A DNA stretch of 64,000 nucleotides from Dermatemys mawii (GCA_007922305.1 ML677455.1:1075021-1139020); one strand, 5' to 3'; counted from the first letter of the stretch, positions 33,013 to 45,239 are shown. Translations and numbers: made by a program. Notes: generated from the letters alone by a model not told the origin.

Positions 33013-33219
33013 TTTACTGAGTCAGGACCTTACCTTGTATGCTCTACATAATTCTGCTCCTGGTGCCTTCTCATTCTTATCACTTACTCTCACACCCTAT
33101 CCTCTGCCACTTCTCCTCATCATGATGTTCCATTATCTCCTCCCACCTGCAACTTCCACTCACCCCTTCCTCCTGGAGCAGCCTCCCTCTTCCTGTTGGA
33201 CCTTTGCTCCCCTCCTGCA

Positions 33220-33257
33220 ATTGGTGGACCACATTTTTCACTTAGTGGTCCACCAAT
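33220..33257. repeat. Perfect 13-bp hairpin
   Basis: attggtggaccac (33220-33232) and gtggtccaccaat (33245-33257) are perfect inverse copies with a 12-base loop. Confidence 0.85.
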
Positions 33258-33379
33258 GATTATGCCTCCAGCACTCTGATATTACCCAACCAATAGCTTA
33301 AATAGCTTAAAAATAGCTTAAAAAAAAACAGTATAACAAAATTAAAGGAATTAAAGGAATTAAAATTTTTTACCTGAGA

Positions 33380-34930
33380 GAGTTCCTTTTGCTCACAATT
33401 TGAAAGCGCCCCATTTCTATCTGCCACAGCTTCTATTTCGATCTCTTTTCTTATTAAATTGGGGAACATCTTTCCCCCCTGAACCAATAACAGAAGAGAG
33501 ACAAGTGGATACCGACTCCCTTGGTAGGCTCAATCATCTGGAACTGGACTAGCGTGCATGTGTCCCACTGCCCTCTGCTGAATGGAATCAGAACTGCTCA
33601 GCAATGTGTCCTGGGTCCTATACTGCTAAGAGCCAAAAGAATTTTTTTCTGTTGCTCAAGCAGTCGGGTGGAGAAGAGGGGCTGTGATTTGGAGAAAGAT
33701 GGAACTTGGTCACTCTTAGGGTGTGGAATTCTGAGCACGCAGCTATGAAGACTTAGGCAGCCATGTATTTGTTACAATATATTGCATTTGTCTCCTGTTT
33801 TGGAATGAACAAACAGTGCTATAGTCTTACTGTAAATGCAAACTAGTGCATCTTTAACACTTGAACAAATTAGGTGCTATCAATCACAATAGACTAGCAC
33901 ATTGCTCAGAGGACACTGGCAAGGCTCCATTGTCTTCTGTCATGGGTGCTGTTACCCTTTTTTAAAAAAGGTAAATACTAATCAGCCACACACCCAGCAC
34001 AAAGGAGGCGATACCTTCAAAAAAACTGACCAAGGAACGCACGCTATTTACTCCCTTAGCTGCAAATCGGCACTGAATAAGAATCTAAAGAAGCATACAT
34101 TAACATTCAGCTGGCAGTCACGGCGAGCTGTAATAGACATGAGCATTGACTAGACCCAATATTAGTGATGGTACAGGGAAACCATCCTAGCTTTTGGCTG
34201 CCTGAAGGCAGCAGTGATCCCCAGCTTGTCCTATCTGTCAGTCTATTTGATCTCCAAATGAATTGCTTTTGATAACAGCTATATAAATGCAGAACTGTTC
34301 CGCTGGGCCTTCTTAAATGAGACTCCTCTCTTTCATCTCCCAGTCATTTCAAAAAGCAGATAGACTTGTTAGAGGTTTTTAATGCAATGATTTATGTTTT
34401 ATCTTGCCTGGTTTGAGGCAGCATTTATTTAGCACTAACTTCTTCCCAAGCCTATATGAGAGAGAGAGATGTTTGAACACAGTATTTGGGATTTCAGATA
34501 GTATATGTGGGTATATACTCTGTATGTGTGTATATATAAAAATAAAGTGTGTGTATATAGGCGGAGGTATCTATGGGCCATGTATCTGTCTATAAAACAA
34601 ATTTCTGCTTCATTACAGTAAAGCAGGTGATTAACCTTCTTTGCAGCAAGCCAGTAATCTGAGTCACCTGGAATTTTGCACCTCCAGCAAAATCAAAAGA
34701 AAAATATTTGAAAACCCTGTAAACGGCATCCAGATTAAGACAAATAATTAACAATTTGGGAGGGGGGCAAGCAGCGGGAGGGAGAATCAATCTTCATTAA
34801 GTTGAGTGAAAACAAATTCCTGGCACTCTTAAAATTTGTACTTTGTATCTTTAAAAAAAAAGGAATGAAGTCAGATTGATTTTCTCTTTTGTTTTGGGTA
34901 TTTTTCAGTTGCTGAATGAGTGGCGTGCCT
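33380..34930. other. Intergenic, unique-looking sequence
   Basis: Apart from a TA/TG-rich stretch near 34500-34560, I see no repeat. Two sub-blocks (33960-34400 and 34600-34810) could be conserved non-coding DNA. Confidence 0.4.
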
Positions 34931-34934
34931 TCTT

Positions 34935-35055
34935 ATTTATACCTGCCTCTGGATACTTTCACTGCATGCATCCGATGAAGTGGGTATTAGCCCACGAAAG
35001 CTTATGCTTCAATACTTTTGTTAGTCTTTAAGGTGCCACAGGACTCTTCATTGCT
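34935..35055 (+). mobile_element. Penelope-like element 3' terminal fragment
   Basis: ttatttatacctgcctctgg, tgaagtgggtattagcccac, gaaagcttatgcttcaatac and tctttaaggtgccacaggac match the 3' end of the copy at 58520-60173. It is 5' truncated. Confidence 0.85.
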
Positions 35056-35593
35056 CCTATCTACAGGTATTTGATTATAAAAAGCAGTTGATCACTGACT
35101 GGCTTTTATCAGCCTATGATTTTTCATAGGAAGCACGCAGCAATCCCTGCTGATGGACATCTGGTGGAGAGAACTCTAGTTCTCAGAGGCGTAGGTAACC
35201 CAAGAATGCATATCTAGACTGCACATCAGAGAATGCAGGGAAATGAGACTGAACATTTTCTCTTCCCTTAACGATATTTCCAATTTAAAAACAATCCCAC
35301 TCATTTATCCCGGGGAAGCCCCAGGTAACAATGTAACATGCACAATGCAAGGAAGAGAAAAACGCTCCGAAAGATGGACTGCTCTTACTCAATTTCTCTG
35401 GGACATGGAATTCATATGAAGACTTAGGAAATCAGCCTCATCTTTGGAAAGTGTCAAAGCTACTTATTCTATTGCTGAGTTATGCAGATTATTGTCCTCC
35501 CTCTCATGAGGGATCACCGTGATTCCTGCAAAAGCCTTCATTTGTGCCACTGAGATGAAACACAAGAGAATACATTGTAGTTGGTATATAACT

Positions 35594-36020
35594 CAGGGGG
35601 TGGCCAACCTGCGCTTGAGAAGGAGCCAAAATTTACCAACGTACATTGCCAAAGAGCCACAGTAATACGTCAGCAGCCCCCCAAATCAGCTCCCCATGCC
35701 ACTCCCAGCGCCTCCTGCCCACTGGCAGCCCTGCCCTCCCTCCCTGCACCTCCCAATCAGCTGTTTCGTGGCATGCAGGAGGCTCTGGGCGGGGAGGAGA
35801 GAGGAGTGAGGGCACAGCAGGCTCAGGGGAGGGGGTGTAAAGGAGTAGAGCAGGGGCAGGGCCTGTAGCAGAGCCAGAGGTTGAGCAGTGAGCACCCCCT
35901 GGCACATTGGAAAGTTGGTGCCTGTAGCTCCAGCCCTGGAGTCGGTGCCTAGACAAGGAGCCGCGTATTAACTTCTGAAGAGCCGCATGTGGCTCCAGGG
36001 CCACAGGTTGGCCACCCCTG
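35594..36020. mobile_element. Non-autonomous hAT transposon 'gggtggccaacctg'
   Basis: The ends are cagggggtggccaacctg and caggttggccacccctg, near-perfect inverse repeats. The flanks share tataact, but the 8-bp duplication is not exact by eye. The interior is GC-rich; gagccacag near the left end pairs with the gtggctcc near the right end. Non-coding. Confidence 0.85.
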
Positions 36021-36154
36021 GATTATAACTTAACAGATCCTATTAAAATAACCTAGCATCTGTAAGTTGATGTAACAAGGTGCAGTGTAGTAATGAGCAG
36101 AGACCACTGTTACTTTGAAACTATAGGGTTAATTTTCTGATTTGAAAGAAACAG

Positions 36155-36245
36155 GGATGGGATTTTCATAAATGCCTAGATGACCTCTTCATGGGGCTTG
36201 TGCTCCTAGGCCACTCTAGTGCTTTTAAAAATCCCATCCTAGAGT
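36155..36245. repeat. Palindromic motif 'gggattttcataaatgcctag'
   Basis: atgggattttcataaatgcc and the inverse gcttttaaaaatcccatcct flank ggggcttgtgctcctagg. Confidence 0.75.
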
Positions 36246-36514
36246 CCCATTTTCCTTCTGGAAGGCCCCATGGTCTAACTAATGGTCAGGACTGTCTTGC
36301 TGTGGGAAACCAATTTTCCCAAATCAGGTGTGACCGTATCCTAGAGGTTTGCTTAGGTCCATCTCTCATTAGTGTTTTTGTAGCACAATCACGGCAATGG
36401 CTCTTTGTATATGGCCAACAAGAAGCAGTCCGATTCTCCCCTTGCACCAGCAGAAATCAGGAGTAACTCCACTGAAGTAATGAAGGCTTTATCAAAGTAA
36501 CACTGGTGTAAGTG

Positions 36515-36648
36515 AACTTCCTTTCTTAGAGGTTTTTAAGGTCAGGCTAGACAAAGACCTTCGTGGCATGATTTGGTTGGGGATTGGTCCTGCCTTGAGC
36601 AGGGGGTTGGACTGAGGTCCCTTCCAACCCTGATATTCTATGATTCCA
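36515..36648 (+). mobile_element. CR1 LINE 3' end fragment
   Basis: tagaggtttttaaggtcagg, ttggttggggattggtcctg, cttgagcagggggttggact and ccctgatattctatgattcc are in sense orientation. Confidence 0.93.
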
Positions 36649-37019
36649 AGAAGAAACATACCCCAGGAATCTGCTGTGAGCTGCTTTCTGTGCTGTTCCC
36701 ATCTTCAGGTGCCTAAATATCTGTGCTAATCTAGCTACAAATCACTTCTGGGATTTAAAGTCATTTAGGCCTTGTCTATACAAGAAAAGGTTTGCTACTA
36801 TAGTTATACTTACAATCGCTCTGAATGCAGACACAGCCTCACTGGTTTCCTGACCAAAATAAGCTATAGCAGCAAAACAACTCTTTTTTTTTTTAAACCA
36901 ATATAACTGCATCTACATTAGGGTTTATACAGCATAGCTATGCTGATGAAATACCTTACACCCCCTAACCAACAGAACTCTGAGTACACGTTTTAAGTGT
37001 AGATCAGGTCACAAGAACA

Positions 37020-37235
37020 ACTGAAATTTTTTTATCCTATGTGTGTCCCTCTCCTTATCTGTAAACTGGGGATACTACTCTGGTTCTTCCACTCTTTGCC
37101 TGTCTTGTTCACTTAGATGGTAAAGGTTTTGGGGGGTGGCATTGTCTCTTACGTTGTGTACATAAAGCTTTTAACAAAGTAGTGCCCCCATCAAGTTGGG
37201 ACCCAAAGCACTTTGTTACTAATAACAATATGTGA
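37020..37235 (+). repeat. MIR/core-SINE-like remnant
   Basis: ctccttatctgtaaactggg, ctttgcctgtcttgttcact and attgtctcttacgttgtgta are in sense order. Confidence 0.5.
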
Positions 37236-37650
37236 ATAGGGGAGGGACATGGTCAGAGTGGTGGGCAAATAAGAGCATGATCATGAGTTTGTGGGAAAGG
37301 AAGGTGAATGAATGAAGGGGAAGCCTGTAGCAAAGAGAAGAGCGTGAGGAAGAGCGGCTTGCTAGATGAATAAGGAGCCTGCAAGCCCTGAGGGCAGAGG
37401 TATTTTCAGAAGGATAAGGACCATACACTAGACTAGCATACATATATACTGAGAGGATCCTGCTTAGATACAAAATTTACATGAGGCTCCTCATCTGCAC
37501 ACACAATCCACACCTGTAGATGCTGTCCTTCACCAGATCTTTGCTAGAGATTACATCATGACCTGGCTGCATCCCCACCCATAAAGTAATGCCATTCGCT
37601 ATACGGGTTGTCTGCCTTTTGCATCCGCTTTCACTCAGCCATTGAAAGAA

Positions 37651-37731
37651 ACTGCAATTCCCAGAAGCCTTTGTGCTGGGCTTTTTTAGCTTTGGATAGT
37701 TGCAGATTCACAGACTTCTGGGAATTGTAGT
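37651..37731. promoter_or_regulatory. Inverted pair of ZNF143-like motifs
   Basis: actgcaattcccagaag (37651-37667) and, on the other strand, actacaattcccagaag (37715-37731) match the Staf/ZNF143 consensus ACTACAATTCCCAGAA. They are head to head about 47 bp apart and probably lie in a small palindromic repeat. Whether they are bound is unknown. Confidence 0.55.
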
Positions 37732-37859
37732 TTGCAAGCTGGAGGAGGCAATGCAAAGTCTCAGCTAAACTGTCTACACCCCCTTCCCTCCCAAATGTAT
37801 TACATGAATATGTGAAAAAGTGGATAGCTTCTTTGTTACTTCCTTGGATTTTGAGAGAA

Positions 37860-38220
37860 AAAATTCAACAACTTTTCTTTAATATAACAATGTAGTTTTC
37901 TGTTAATGGACACAACCTACTCTAAAGCATTGTCAAGTGGTATAAGACTAAAATGTAGGACGTAATATTTTAAAAAAAGTTTTATAAAAGTAAATATGAG
38001 GCAAAATGCACATTTCTTTTTCAGATTCTATGTCATAAATGCTGTAAAATAAATTAGATTTTTAAAAGAAATATGCATAAAATCATCTAGATTCTCATGT
38101 AAACTAAGGCCCCTTTTAAAGTGTAAACGATGTTTGCACCCACATTAAGACTCCTTTTCACTGCCAGAGTAGTATAAAAGGGCCTTAGTGTAAATAAGAA
38201 TCAGGCTCAATAAAGTTAAG
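37860..38220. other. AT-rich intergenic sequence
   Basis: No named repeat or gene seen. Confidence 0.35.
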
Positions 38221-38292
38221 GGACCTGATTCTGCTCTTATCGCAGACAATGGGAGTTTTGTCACTGATTTCAGTGGGAGCAGGACTGAGCGA
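38219..38292. repeat. Short palindromic motif 'gattctgctctta'
   Basis: gacctgattctgctcttatc, caatgggagttttgtcactg and atttcagtgggagcaggact. A member of the same small family as 13845. Confidence 0.6.
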
Positions 38293-39499
38293 GTCCATGG
38301 GGTTATCAGTACTATAAGGCAGGTTCTTAAAAATTAAATCTTATTTCTGAAATACGGTGGTGAGGCTCCTAACTCACTCAGGCCTTTTGAAAATGTCACC
38401 TTCTGTTGAAAACATTTTTGATTATATATTTTTAATGATAGTGGGGATGGGTTAAACTTTTGACAAAAAATGGGAAATAATATGACAAGTTTGACAAGTT
38501 TCCACCCGAGCAAGAGGCTGATCCTTCGGCCCCCTTCTCCCTCCATTCAGGGTATGCATAAGCTGCAATTCAGAGATGTGGTTGTTGCAGACATATGCAT
38601 ACCAGAACCGGCTTGCTAAAACTAGCAGTATAGGCTCTGTAGGCATGGGCTTGCTGCCTCAATACATAACTCCAATTGCCCAGAAGGCGAGGCTACAATG
38701 TGGTCAAGGAGCAGCAACTGGCTAAGAAGTAGAAAAGGAAGAAGAATAAATGGCCTATTTTTTCCCCTGAAGGAAATAAGTTCATAGTGGTTTTGCAAAG
38801 AATTAGTGCTAGGATCTGTATTATTGAATATATTTATTAATTATCTGGAGAAGTGAGATGACAAAATGTGCAAATGACACAGTTACTTAGTTTAGTTCAG
38901 GCTAGTGAAGAAGGTGAGGAATTTCAGAGGGATCCAGTGGATCTAATTGATTGGAGAATGCACTAAATGTAATGTGGATCACAGAAAGTATAATGGAAGG
39001 ACCAATGTGAATTACCTCAGCATCATGGCGACTGAAATTCACCACTTTGGAAGTGAACTGGTGCATCATTGTGGGGAGCTCAGTGGAAATCTCTGCTCCA
39101 TGCACAGTGACAATGAAAATAGCAAAGATGTCTGGGTGTGTTGGAAATTGGTGAAGAGCATGCCTTCTCCTTGAATACTGTACTCATTTTTGGCCTCAGG
39201 CAAGCTTCTCTACTATGAAGAGGGCATTAGGGAGCAGTTAATGGGTCCCTAACTCTCTACCCAGCTTTGGCCTTGCCCTTCTGGTCTGGAGGCTGCACTA
39301 CCTTGCTCCAGTTGGCAGTGGTGCCCAAAGGACTACATAGATTAGGAAGAAACTTCCACTTCAGGCATATCATTGCATAAATGTTTGTTATGTGGAATTT
39401 TACATCTTCTTTTAGTATGAGCCATTGGGGGCGATGCGATACTGGACAATGGGGCATTGTATGCCATGTCTCATATTTCTCTATGCAGAATCATATGCT

Positions 39500-39965
39500 A
39501 TGATTCTATTGAAAAGGATTGAAAAATACCAGTTTTTTTTACCAGAGTAAATTCTGATTTTTTTCATTTAAAATATTATTACTCAAATATTTTAATTTTT
39601 TGATAAAAACCTGCTACCAGAAACTGTTTTTGTTATTGCTTAGTTTTTGGTTGTTTTTTTCTCTTGTTGGTTGGGAGGTTTTTGGTTGGATTTTTGGGGG
39701 TGGGGAAGTTTCTTTTTGTTTTTGGTTTGTTTTGGAACCAGATCTGGTTTTCAGATAAAATAATTTTGGTGCTCAACACCCCAAACTAAATCTATATTTT
39801 AACCAGCAACTGAGAGGAAAAAAGTTTTTAAAGAAATCCCAGAACATTTTATTAAAAAATACTTGTTTTCAGTTTCCAGGTTTTGTTGAAATACTGTAAA
39901 ATTTTCCACTCTTTTTTTTTGTTGGGTTTTGGTAAAAAAAAATAAAATCAACCATTTCTAGCTCC
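39500..39965. repeat. T/A-rich palindromic repeat family, copy 5
   Basis: Runs such as ccagttttttttaccagag, ttttggttgttttttt, aagtttctttttgtttttgg and ttgaaatactgtaaaatttt. Confidence 0.45.
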
Positions 39966-40239
39966 GGTGAAGCTCTGGTGGTTGCTGCTGTTATTTGGAC
40001 CATTCAAAAGCAGCTGAGGATCAATATAGGAGGCCTAGCATGTTGTTTTTATGGGAGAAAGAAGGCATACCACCACACCGAGGAAAAACATAACTCTGCT
40101 GTCTCTTGTGGGCTGTCCCATTAGCCATGCACCACCACCACTGCCTGGTTCTGATTCAACTTCAGCCATCACGAGCTCCCATCCAAGCCCCAATCTTGGC
40201 TACATATTCAGTAGGCTGAGAGGTTACACAGTTGGAGCT

Positions 40240-41110
40240 TGTGATGGAGGCCACTCACCTCTTGTGAGCATTTTCCTGTCAGCTGGATATGAACCTCCAT
40301 TATTTCCTTTTGACGGCGCCTTCTGTTGGCTGTTGCCTTCGGCGGGTGGGTCTTCAGTGGCTTAGCTCTCTGGCTAAGTCACACGCATGAAGAAACCCTT
40401 TCCGGGGTAACAAGGGTCCAACAAGGACTATCACCTGCTCATGTTGATGTCTGCAGCCCTATGTCTGGACTTAATTCTCAGCCCCTTCTGGGCTAGCTTT
40501 AAGTTTGTCTCTTCCCTGTTATAGAGCAGTTCCCTCAGGACTTCCTTCACCTTTAGCAGAGACTCTTCATCTTTAGCAGTTCTCTGGTGTCCCTTTAAGT
40601 CCTGCCCTTCACTTGGGCCTCTGAACAAGCTTTATCCCCTTCTTGGGGCTTAGGCCACCCTGACAGTGGCTGGTGGGGGGACCCGGCCTCACCCACTATT
40701 CTGAGTCCCGACCTAAAGGCCCTACATATATCAGCCATGTGCTGCTTCCTTTAATAATTGCTACTGCTATTTCCTGGGTCATTTCCCATGTAGCCCTTTC
40801 CTCTTCATCCTTGCATCAGGGCTAAAGTTCTTCCTCTCAGAATGCCAGCGTTCCCAGAACCATCTTCTGGTTTTCCCTTGAGGTACAGCAAGGAGCATCT
40901 TCCTTGCTCCTCTGGTCCCACCAGCAACAGGTCTGCTCAGATCCTGCAGCTCCTTTTAATTGAGGCTGCTGGGTTCTGCTTGGCTGCTTCCCTGAAGCTT
41001 TTTTAGGCAGGCGTGGAGGACCTACTTCACTGCTCCTTTTCTGGGGTAGAATACGGTCGGACTGTGAGGCCTGCAGCAGGGGGCCTCAAAGGGCCTGGTA
41101 CTCCCTGTGA
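40240..41110 (-). mobile_element. LTR-like block, minus orientation, left end unresolved
   Basis: On the minus strand it starts tgtcacagggagtaccaggc, a typical LTR opening, at 41110. It contains polar, CT-rich sequence with no long frame. The candidate right-hand target is atgtc (41111-41115). Two atgtc|tg sites at about 40446 and 40458 could be the other end, but related sequence seems to continue to about 40240. No internal retroelement genes are seen. Confidence 0.45.
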
Positions 41111-41149
41111 CAATGTCAGGTGTTAAAGTAATATTAAACATGTACCAGT

Positions 41150-41400
41150 TTGGGGGCCCAGCTCTGGGCCCCCAGAAGGGGTGGAGCCTTGGCCAAAGTG
41201 GTGGGACTGGAGGGTCGGCGTTCTCATCTGTGCTGCCTGGCCCGTACTGCCTGGGGCTCCAGGGGTGATTTAAAAGGGCTCGGGGCTCCAGGCCCTTTTA
41301 AATCACCCCTGATGGCTGGGAGCCTCGAGCCCTTTTAAATCGCCACCCCTGGGCAACTGCCCCTTTTGCCTTCCCCATCAGCGGCCCAGGACGGACAAAA
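41150..41400. repeat. GC-rich repeat with 'cccttttaaatc' palindrome
   Basis: A perfect 20-bp inverted pair, caggggtgatttaaaagggc (41260-41279) and its inverse (41292-41311), is followed by a third cccttttaaatcgcc box at about 41331. The flanks are rich in gggggcccagctctgggccc, itself a palindrome. Confidence 0.8.
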
Positions 41401-41825
41401 GGGGCAACAACATCGAAGTGCTGCCATGGCAGCACTTTAAGGAGGATCCTTTGCTGCAGCCACACTTTAGCGTCAGCTGTGTACGGGCTGGTACTGGCTT
41501 CTTACCAGCGCACCATAGCGGCCTACTTTCACTGCTGGACAGGATCTGCTGAAAGAGCAATGTAGAGCTGAATGTTGTGATCTCATGGATGGCATGGCAG
41601 CTCAAACCATCTTCTTATCTACCCTGTTGGCTTCATCGTCATAGTGAAGAGAGGAAACTTGAGGTGCCCTGAGGGCAGAGCCCTCAGGACAGATGAGCAA
41701 TCACCATATGAGAAAAGAATGGAGCCACTGAAGTATGATCTCCCTGCCTAGATCCTCAGTCTTGTCAGCAATACCTCATGGTATCAAGGCAGCTGATAAC
41801 CAAAAGAATCAGCTGGGAGAGCAGG

Positions 41826-42242
41826 AGTGAAACCCTGGCCCTACTGAAGCCAATGGGAAAACTTCCATCAACTATAAGGCCAGGGTTTTACTCAAGGTCT
41901 TTTAACCATCACTGAAAGAAGATGATCCACTAATCAGATCAGTGCTCTCTTGCACCATACTGAGGTCTAAAACCAAACTACATGGGATCAGTGAAAGCCC
42001 AGAATTTGAGATAAAACCAAAGCTGATGTGTCTGTGATGCTTTACGGAAAACGAGCCAAATTCTGCACTCAGTTACACTGGTGTAAATTCAGGGTAACTC
42101 TACTGATTTCAGTTACGCAAGTGTGATTGAAGGCAGAATCACCTGAGTACCTCGGCCCCAATTTAAATGTCAGGACCTGATCCAAAGCCAAATGAAGTCG
42201 ATGCAAAGAATCCCACTGACTTAAGTTGTCTGGATTCGATGT
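41826..42242. repeat. Cluster of short 'caatggga/gactt' palindromic motifs
   Basis: Three separate members: 41826-41892 (cctggccctactgaagccaa to taaggccagggttttactc), 42052-42145 (gccaaattctgcactcagtt to ggcagaatc) and 42174-42242 (ggacctgatccaaagccaaa to gtctggattcga). Each has inverse ends. Confidence 0.55.
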
Positions 42243-42473
42243 TTAGTCGAGACGTGTCAAGAGATGGTGACAAGCACTGGAGAACAGGAAGAAAGGAGAA
42301 CAAAGGCTATACCAATAAGATAATGTGGGTGATCTAGCTGGAAATCAGTGCATCTTGTGGTTTCTCACAGAATTTCTCCTAGGATGCTGTTACTTCAGAG
42401 AAAGGCTAGAGTTTGCAGGCTTCACATCAGAAGCATGTCTTAAGGAAAGACTTGAAGAAGCAAGCTACTGGTC

Positions 42474-42640
42474 AAGATCAAAGCTCCATTATTCTAGGTG
42501 CTATACATAGAGGTAGTAGGAAACAGTCCGTGCCCTGGAGAGTATATAATTAACTAGACAAGACAGACAAGGGGCAAAAGAAAGGAAGCATTATCGGTCT
42601 TTGTGTGCATCAGTTCCCCACCTCAGCTTCCACTTAGGCA
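42474..42640 (-). repeat. MIR/core-SINE-like remnant, antisense
   Basis: aaagctccattattctaggt, gaaacagtccgtgccctgga and agacaagacagacaaggggc. Confidence 0.55.
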
Positions 42641-42664
42641 TGAAAATAACTGCCCAGATTTTTC

Positions 42665-43060
42665 AAACAGTCCAGTACATTGAAGACCTGGCCATGCGGG
42701 TCACAATTCACTGAACACATTTGAATACAGCTGACTGACATTTTTCATTTGAAACACTTTTTTAATTTAAAAAGAAAAAGGGCATTTTTTGGCAAAACAA
42801 AAATTCCCATGGGAAATGTTTCATAGCCTTCAAAGCCAGGAAAAACCATCAGCTCATCTTGTCATTTTTTTGGACAATTTTGGGGGAGTTTTTTCCAACT
42901 GAAAACTGAAGAATTCAGGCCAAAACCCAAATATGTTCAGTTATTAGTTTTTTGGCAAAATTTGAAGAAAAACTTCTGCAAAAATGAAGACTCTCACTTT
43001 CACCATATTTTTTTTCCTTCTAGAACAAAATATGTTTCCTGACCATCTCTGCTTTTGCAT
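42665..43060. repeat. T/A-rich palindromic repeat family, copy 6
   Basis: acatttttcatttgaaacac, gggcattttttggcaaaaca, aattcccatgggaaatgttt and ttttttggcaaaatttgaag. Confidence 0.5.
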
Positions 43061-43149
43061 ATCTGGCATCTGCATAGGTGCCTAGATAGGAGATGAGGTC
43101 TTCTGAAATTTATGAGCTCCCTTATGGGTGACGAATGCTTGAGAACCTG

Positions 43150-44960
43150 ATTCTAAATGACTTTCTGAAGGTCACAAAGAAAGCCCATTGTAAAGCCATG
43201 AAAGGAACCTAGCTCTTCTCAATACTAGGTCAGTGACATGGTGGGAGAAAGGATCTTCATGTGACCACTAACTTCTTCCTCTTACTGGAAACCATCAACC
43301 AGTGCCTCAGTGCGGAAATTCTCTTGTGATTTTCTGTAGATATGGTAGGGGAGAAAAACAACAACAACCATCTCTTTGTACTCTGTGTAATGTCTCAGCT
43401 ACCTGGTCCATTGCGAATACCATTTCAATGGAATTTCCATACATACCATGAGTGAATTCTCTTGTATTTTAAACTAGAGAGCAGATCTGATGAGATCCAG
43501 GGGTAGGTTTTTTTGTTTGTTTGTTTCTTAATGGAAGTTAAGGCAGCTGTTTTTGGTGGTGTAGGGGAAGGAGATGTGGTATGTTTATATTTTCCCCATG
43601 TACAGTATCACTTATTAAAATCCTGTTGTCCTGACCATTGTCGCTGCCATTGAAGTCTGGTTTATTTACTTGGAAATCTGATTTGTGTCATTTTATTACT
43701 GTGTTTGCAAAGTAACTGATATCAGATTCTGTGGGAAAGAACTGCCATTTACCAGCAGGCTATGATGGCTCTGACTCCGTCTGCAGGCCCGATTTTGAGG
43801 CCTAGTCTGCCCTGGGGGCTCCAGCAGAAATAAGATTACTGGCAATAACTGCTTTGAATAACAGACACAACTCAGAGAGCATAAAATTAGCATAAACACA
43901 GCATCAGTGTGTTCCCTCAGTGGATATGAGACAGGCAGGATATGGAAAATTGACTGAAATGGGGTCAGACAATGCAGAAATCTCCAACACAGGAAATTCT
44001 GCCTAGCAGAGATGAGGTATTACGGCTTTTTAAAAAAGATATTCATGCAGTTTTAATGATAAAAATGTTAGAACAGATGAAAATTAAAGCTGCAGCATTG
44101 GTACAAGACCATCCCAAACATTGTCTTTCGAACCAAATGATTATTAACAATTCTTCAACTTTTCACTCCTAAGGGTATAATAATAATAATAAACATAGAT
44201 TTGCTGTCTTTTAAAATTGATTTCTCTTTTGGGGGGCCTGTCGGAGGTCCTGATATTAATTTGAGGCGGATGCACAGGTTTTGTTCGTGAGTGGTAGTGA
44301 CAGTATTTTAAAGCATTCCTGTCTTTTTATATTTATCAAATATTAAAATGGAAGATGCTCTTGGCAGATCCAATAAAGAAGAACATTAAGACGGGGACAG
44401 TGTAACAATGATGATTTTGCCATTCTAATAACAAGATTCCACAGATACCATGCAGAATAGGATTCTTAATGGAGCTTTAGATAGCTAGATCCCCATATGC
44501 CTTGGTACAAAGAGCATTGGATGTTGGAAACTTGCATGCTTGGAAAGCTGAGATCAGTGAGGTCTCCATGGTTCCTGAAAAGGCACATAGGGGGAGCATT
44601 TACCTCATAAATGACATTTGGGGCACCGTTTTCAAAGGAGCCTCCTTGAGGCTGACAGAAATTCCATGTGGGTATAATCCCTATTAGAAGAGTGAATATC
44701 TTTTTCCTGATAGAGCAGAAGCGGATTATGACCAGTGCTCGAGTCCTAAAAAAAGAAATCTTGGAACATTGGGCATAATGCAGGACTCTGAAAAGGCCAA
44801 TATTTTTAGTGCGAATAATCACTAATTTTCTTTACCATGATCAGACGTACTCCATGCCATTCTGGTTCCCCAAAAAGGTGCTGGAAAGGTGTTCCAGAGC
44901 ATCCTGGCACAAATCAAACACTGTTTATTACTCTTCTTTGGCTTCTCACTGATGAGCATT
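43150..44960. other. Intergenic, unique-looking sequence
   Basis: I see no named repeat except short simple runs (caacaacaa near 43354, taataataataa near 44178). It may contain conserved non-coding DNA. Confidence 0.4.
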
Positions 44961-44961
44961 A

Positions 44962-45025
44962 GCCCTTCAGCTCAAGTGGAAGCGGCTGCTAACTTTTCAA
45001 AGGGTCAGGTTCAAATCCTCATGAG
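44962..45025 (+). repeat. tRNA-like SINE head fragment
   Basis: cttcagctcaagtggaagcg resembles a tRNA A box and caggttcaaatcctcatgag resembles a B box, spaced about as in a tRNA-derived SINE. Confidence 0.45.
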
Positions 45026-45046
45026 TGGGGCTGGTAGTCGAGTTTG

Positions 45047-45237
45047 GGGAGGGATATCTCAGTGGTTTGGACATTGGCTTGCTAAACTCAGGATTGTGAG
45101 CTCAATCCTTCAGGGAACCATTTACAGATCTGGGGCAGAAATCTGTCAGAGACAGTGTGATTGGTCTGGCTTTGAGCAGGGGGTGGGACTAGATGATCTC
45201 CTGAGGTCCCTTCCATCCCTGATATTCTGTGATTTCT
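45047..45237 (+). mobile_element. Cryptodiran Pol III SINE, copy 1 (tRNA head, CR1 tail)
   Basis: The head gggatatctcagtggtttgg is an A box and tgtgagctcaatccttcagg contains a B box. The body follows, and then the tail ctttgagcagggggtgggac, gaggtcccttccatccctga and tattctgtgat, which is the CR1 3' end. This lets the CR1 machinery mobilise it. Nearly full length. Confidence 0.93.
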
Positions 45238-45239
45238 TC

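Noticed and set aside
45055..45125. A functional tRNA gene
   Set aside because: The A and B boxes belong to the head of a SINE; the cloverleaf is degenerate and followed by a CR1 tail.
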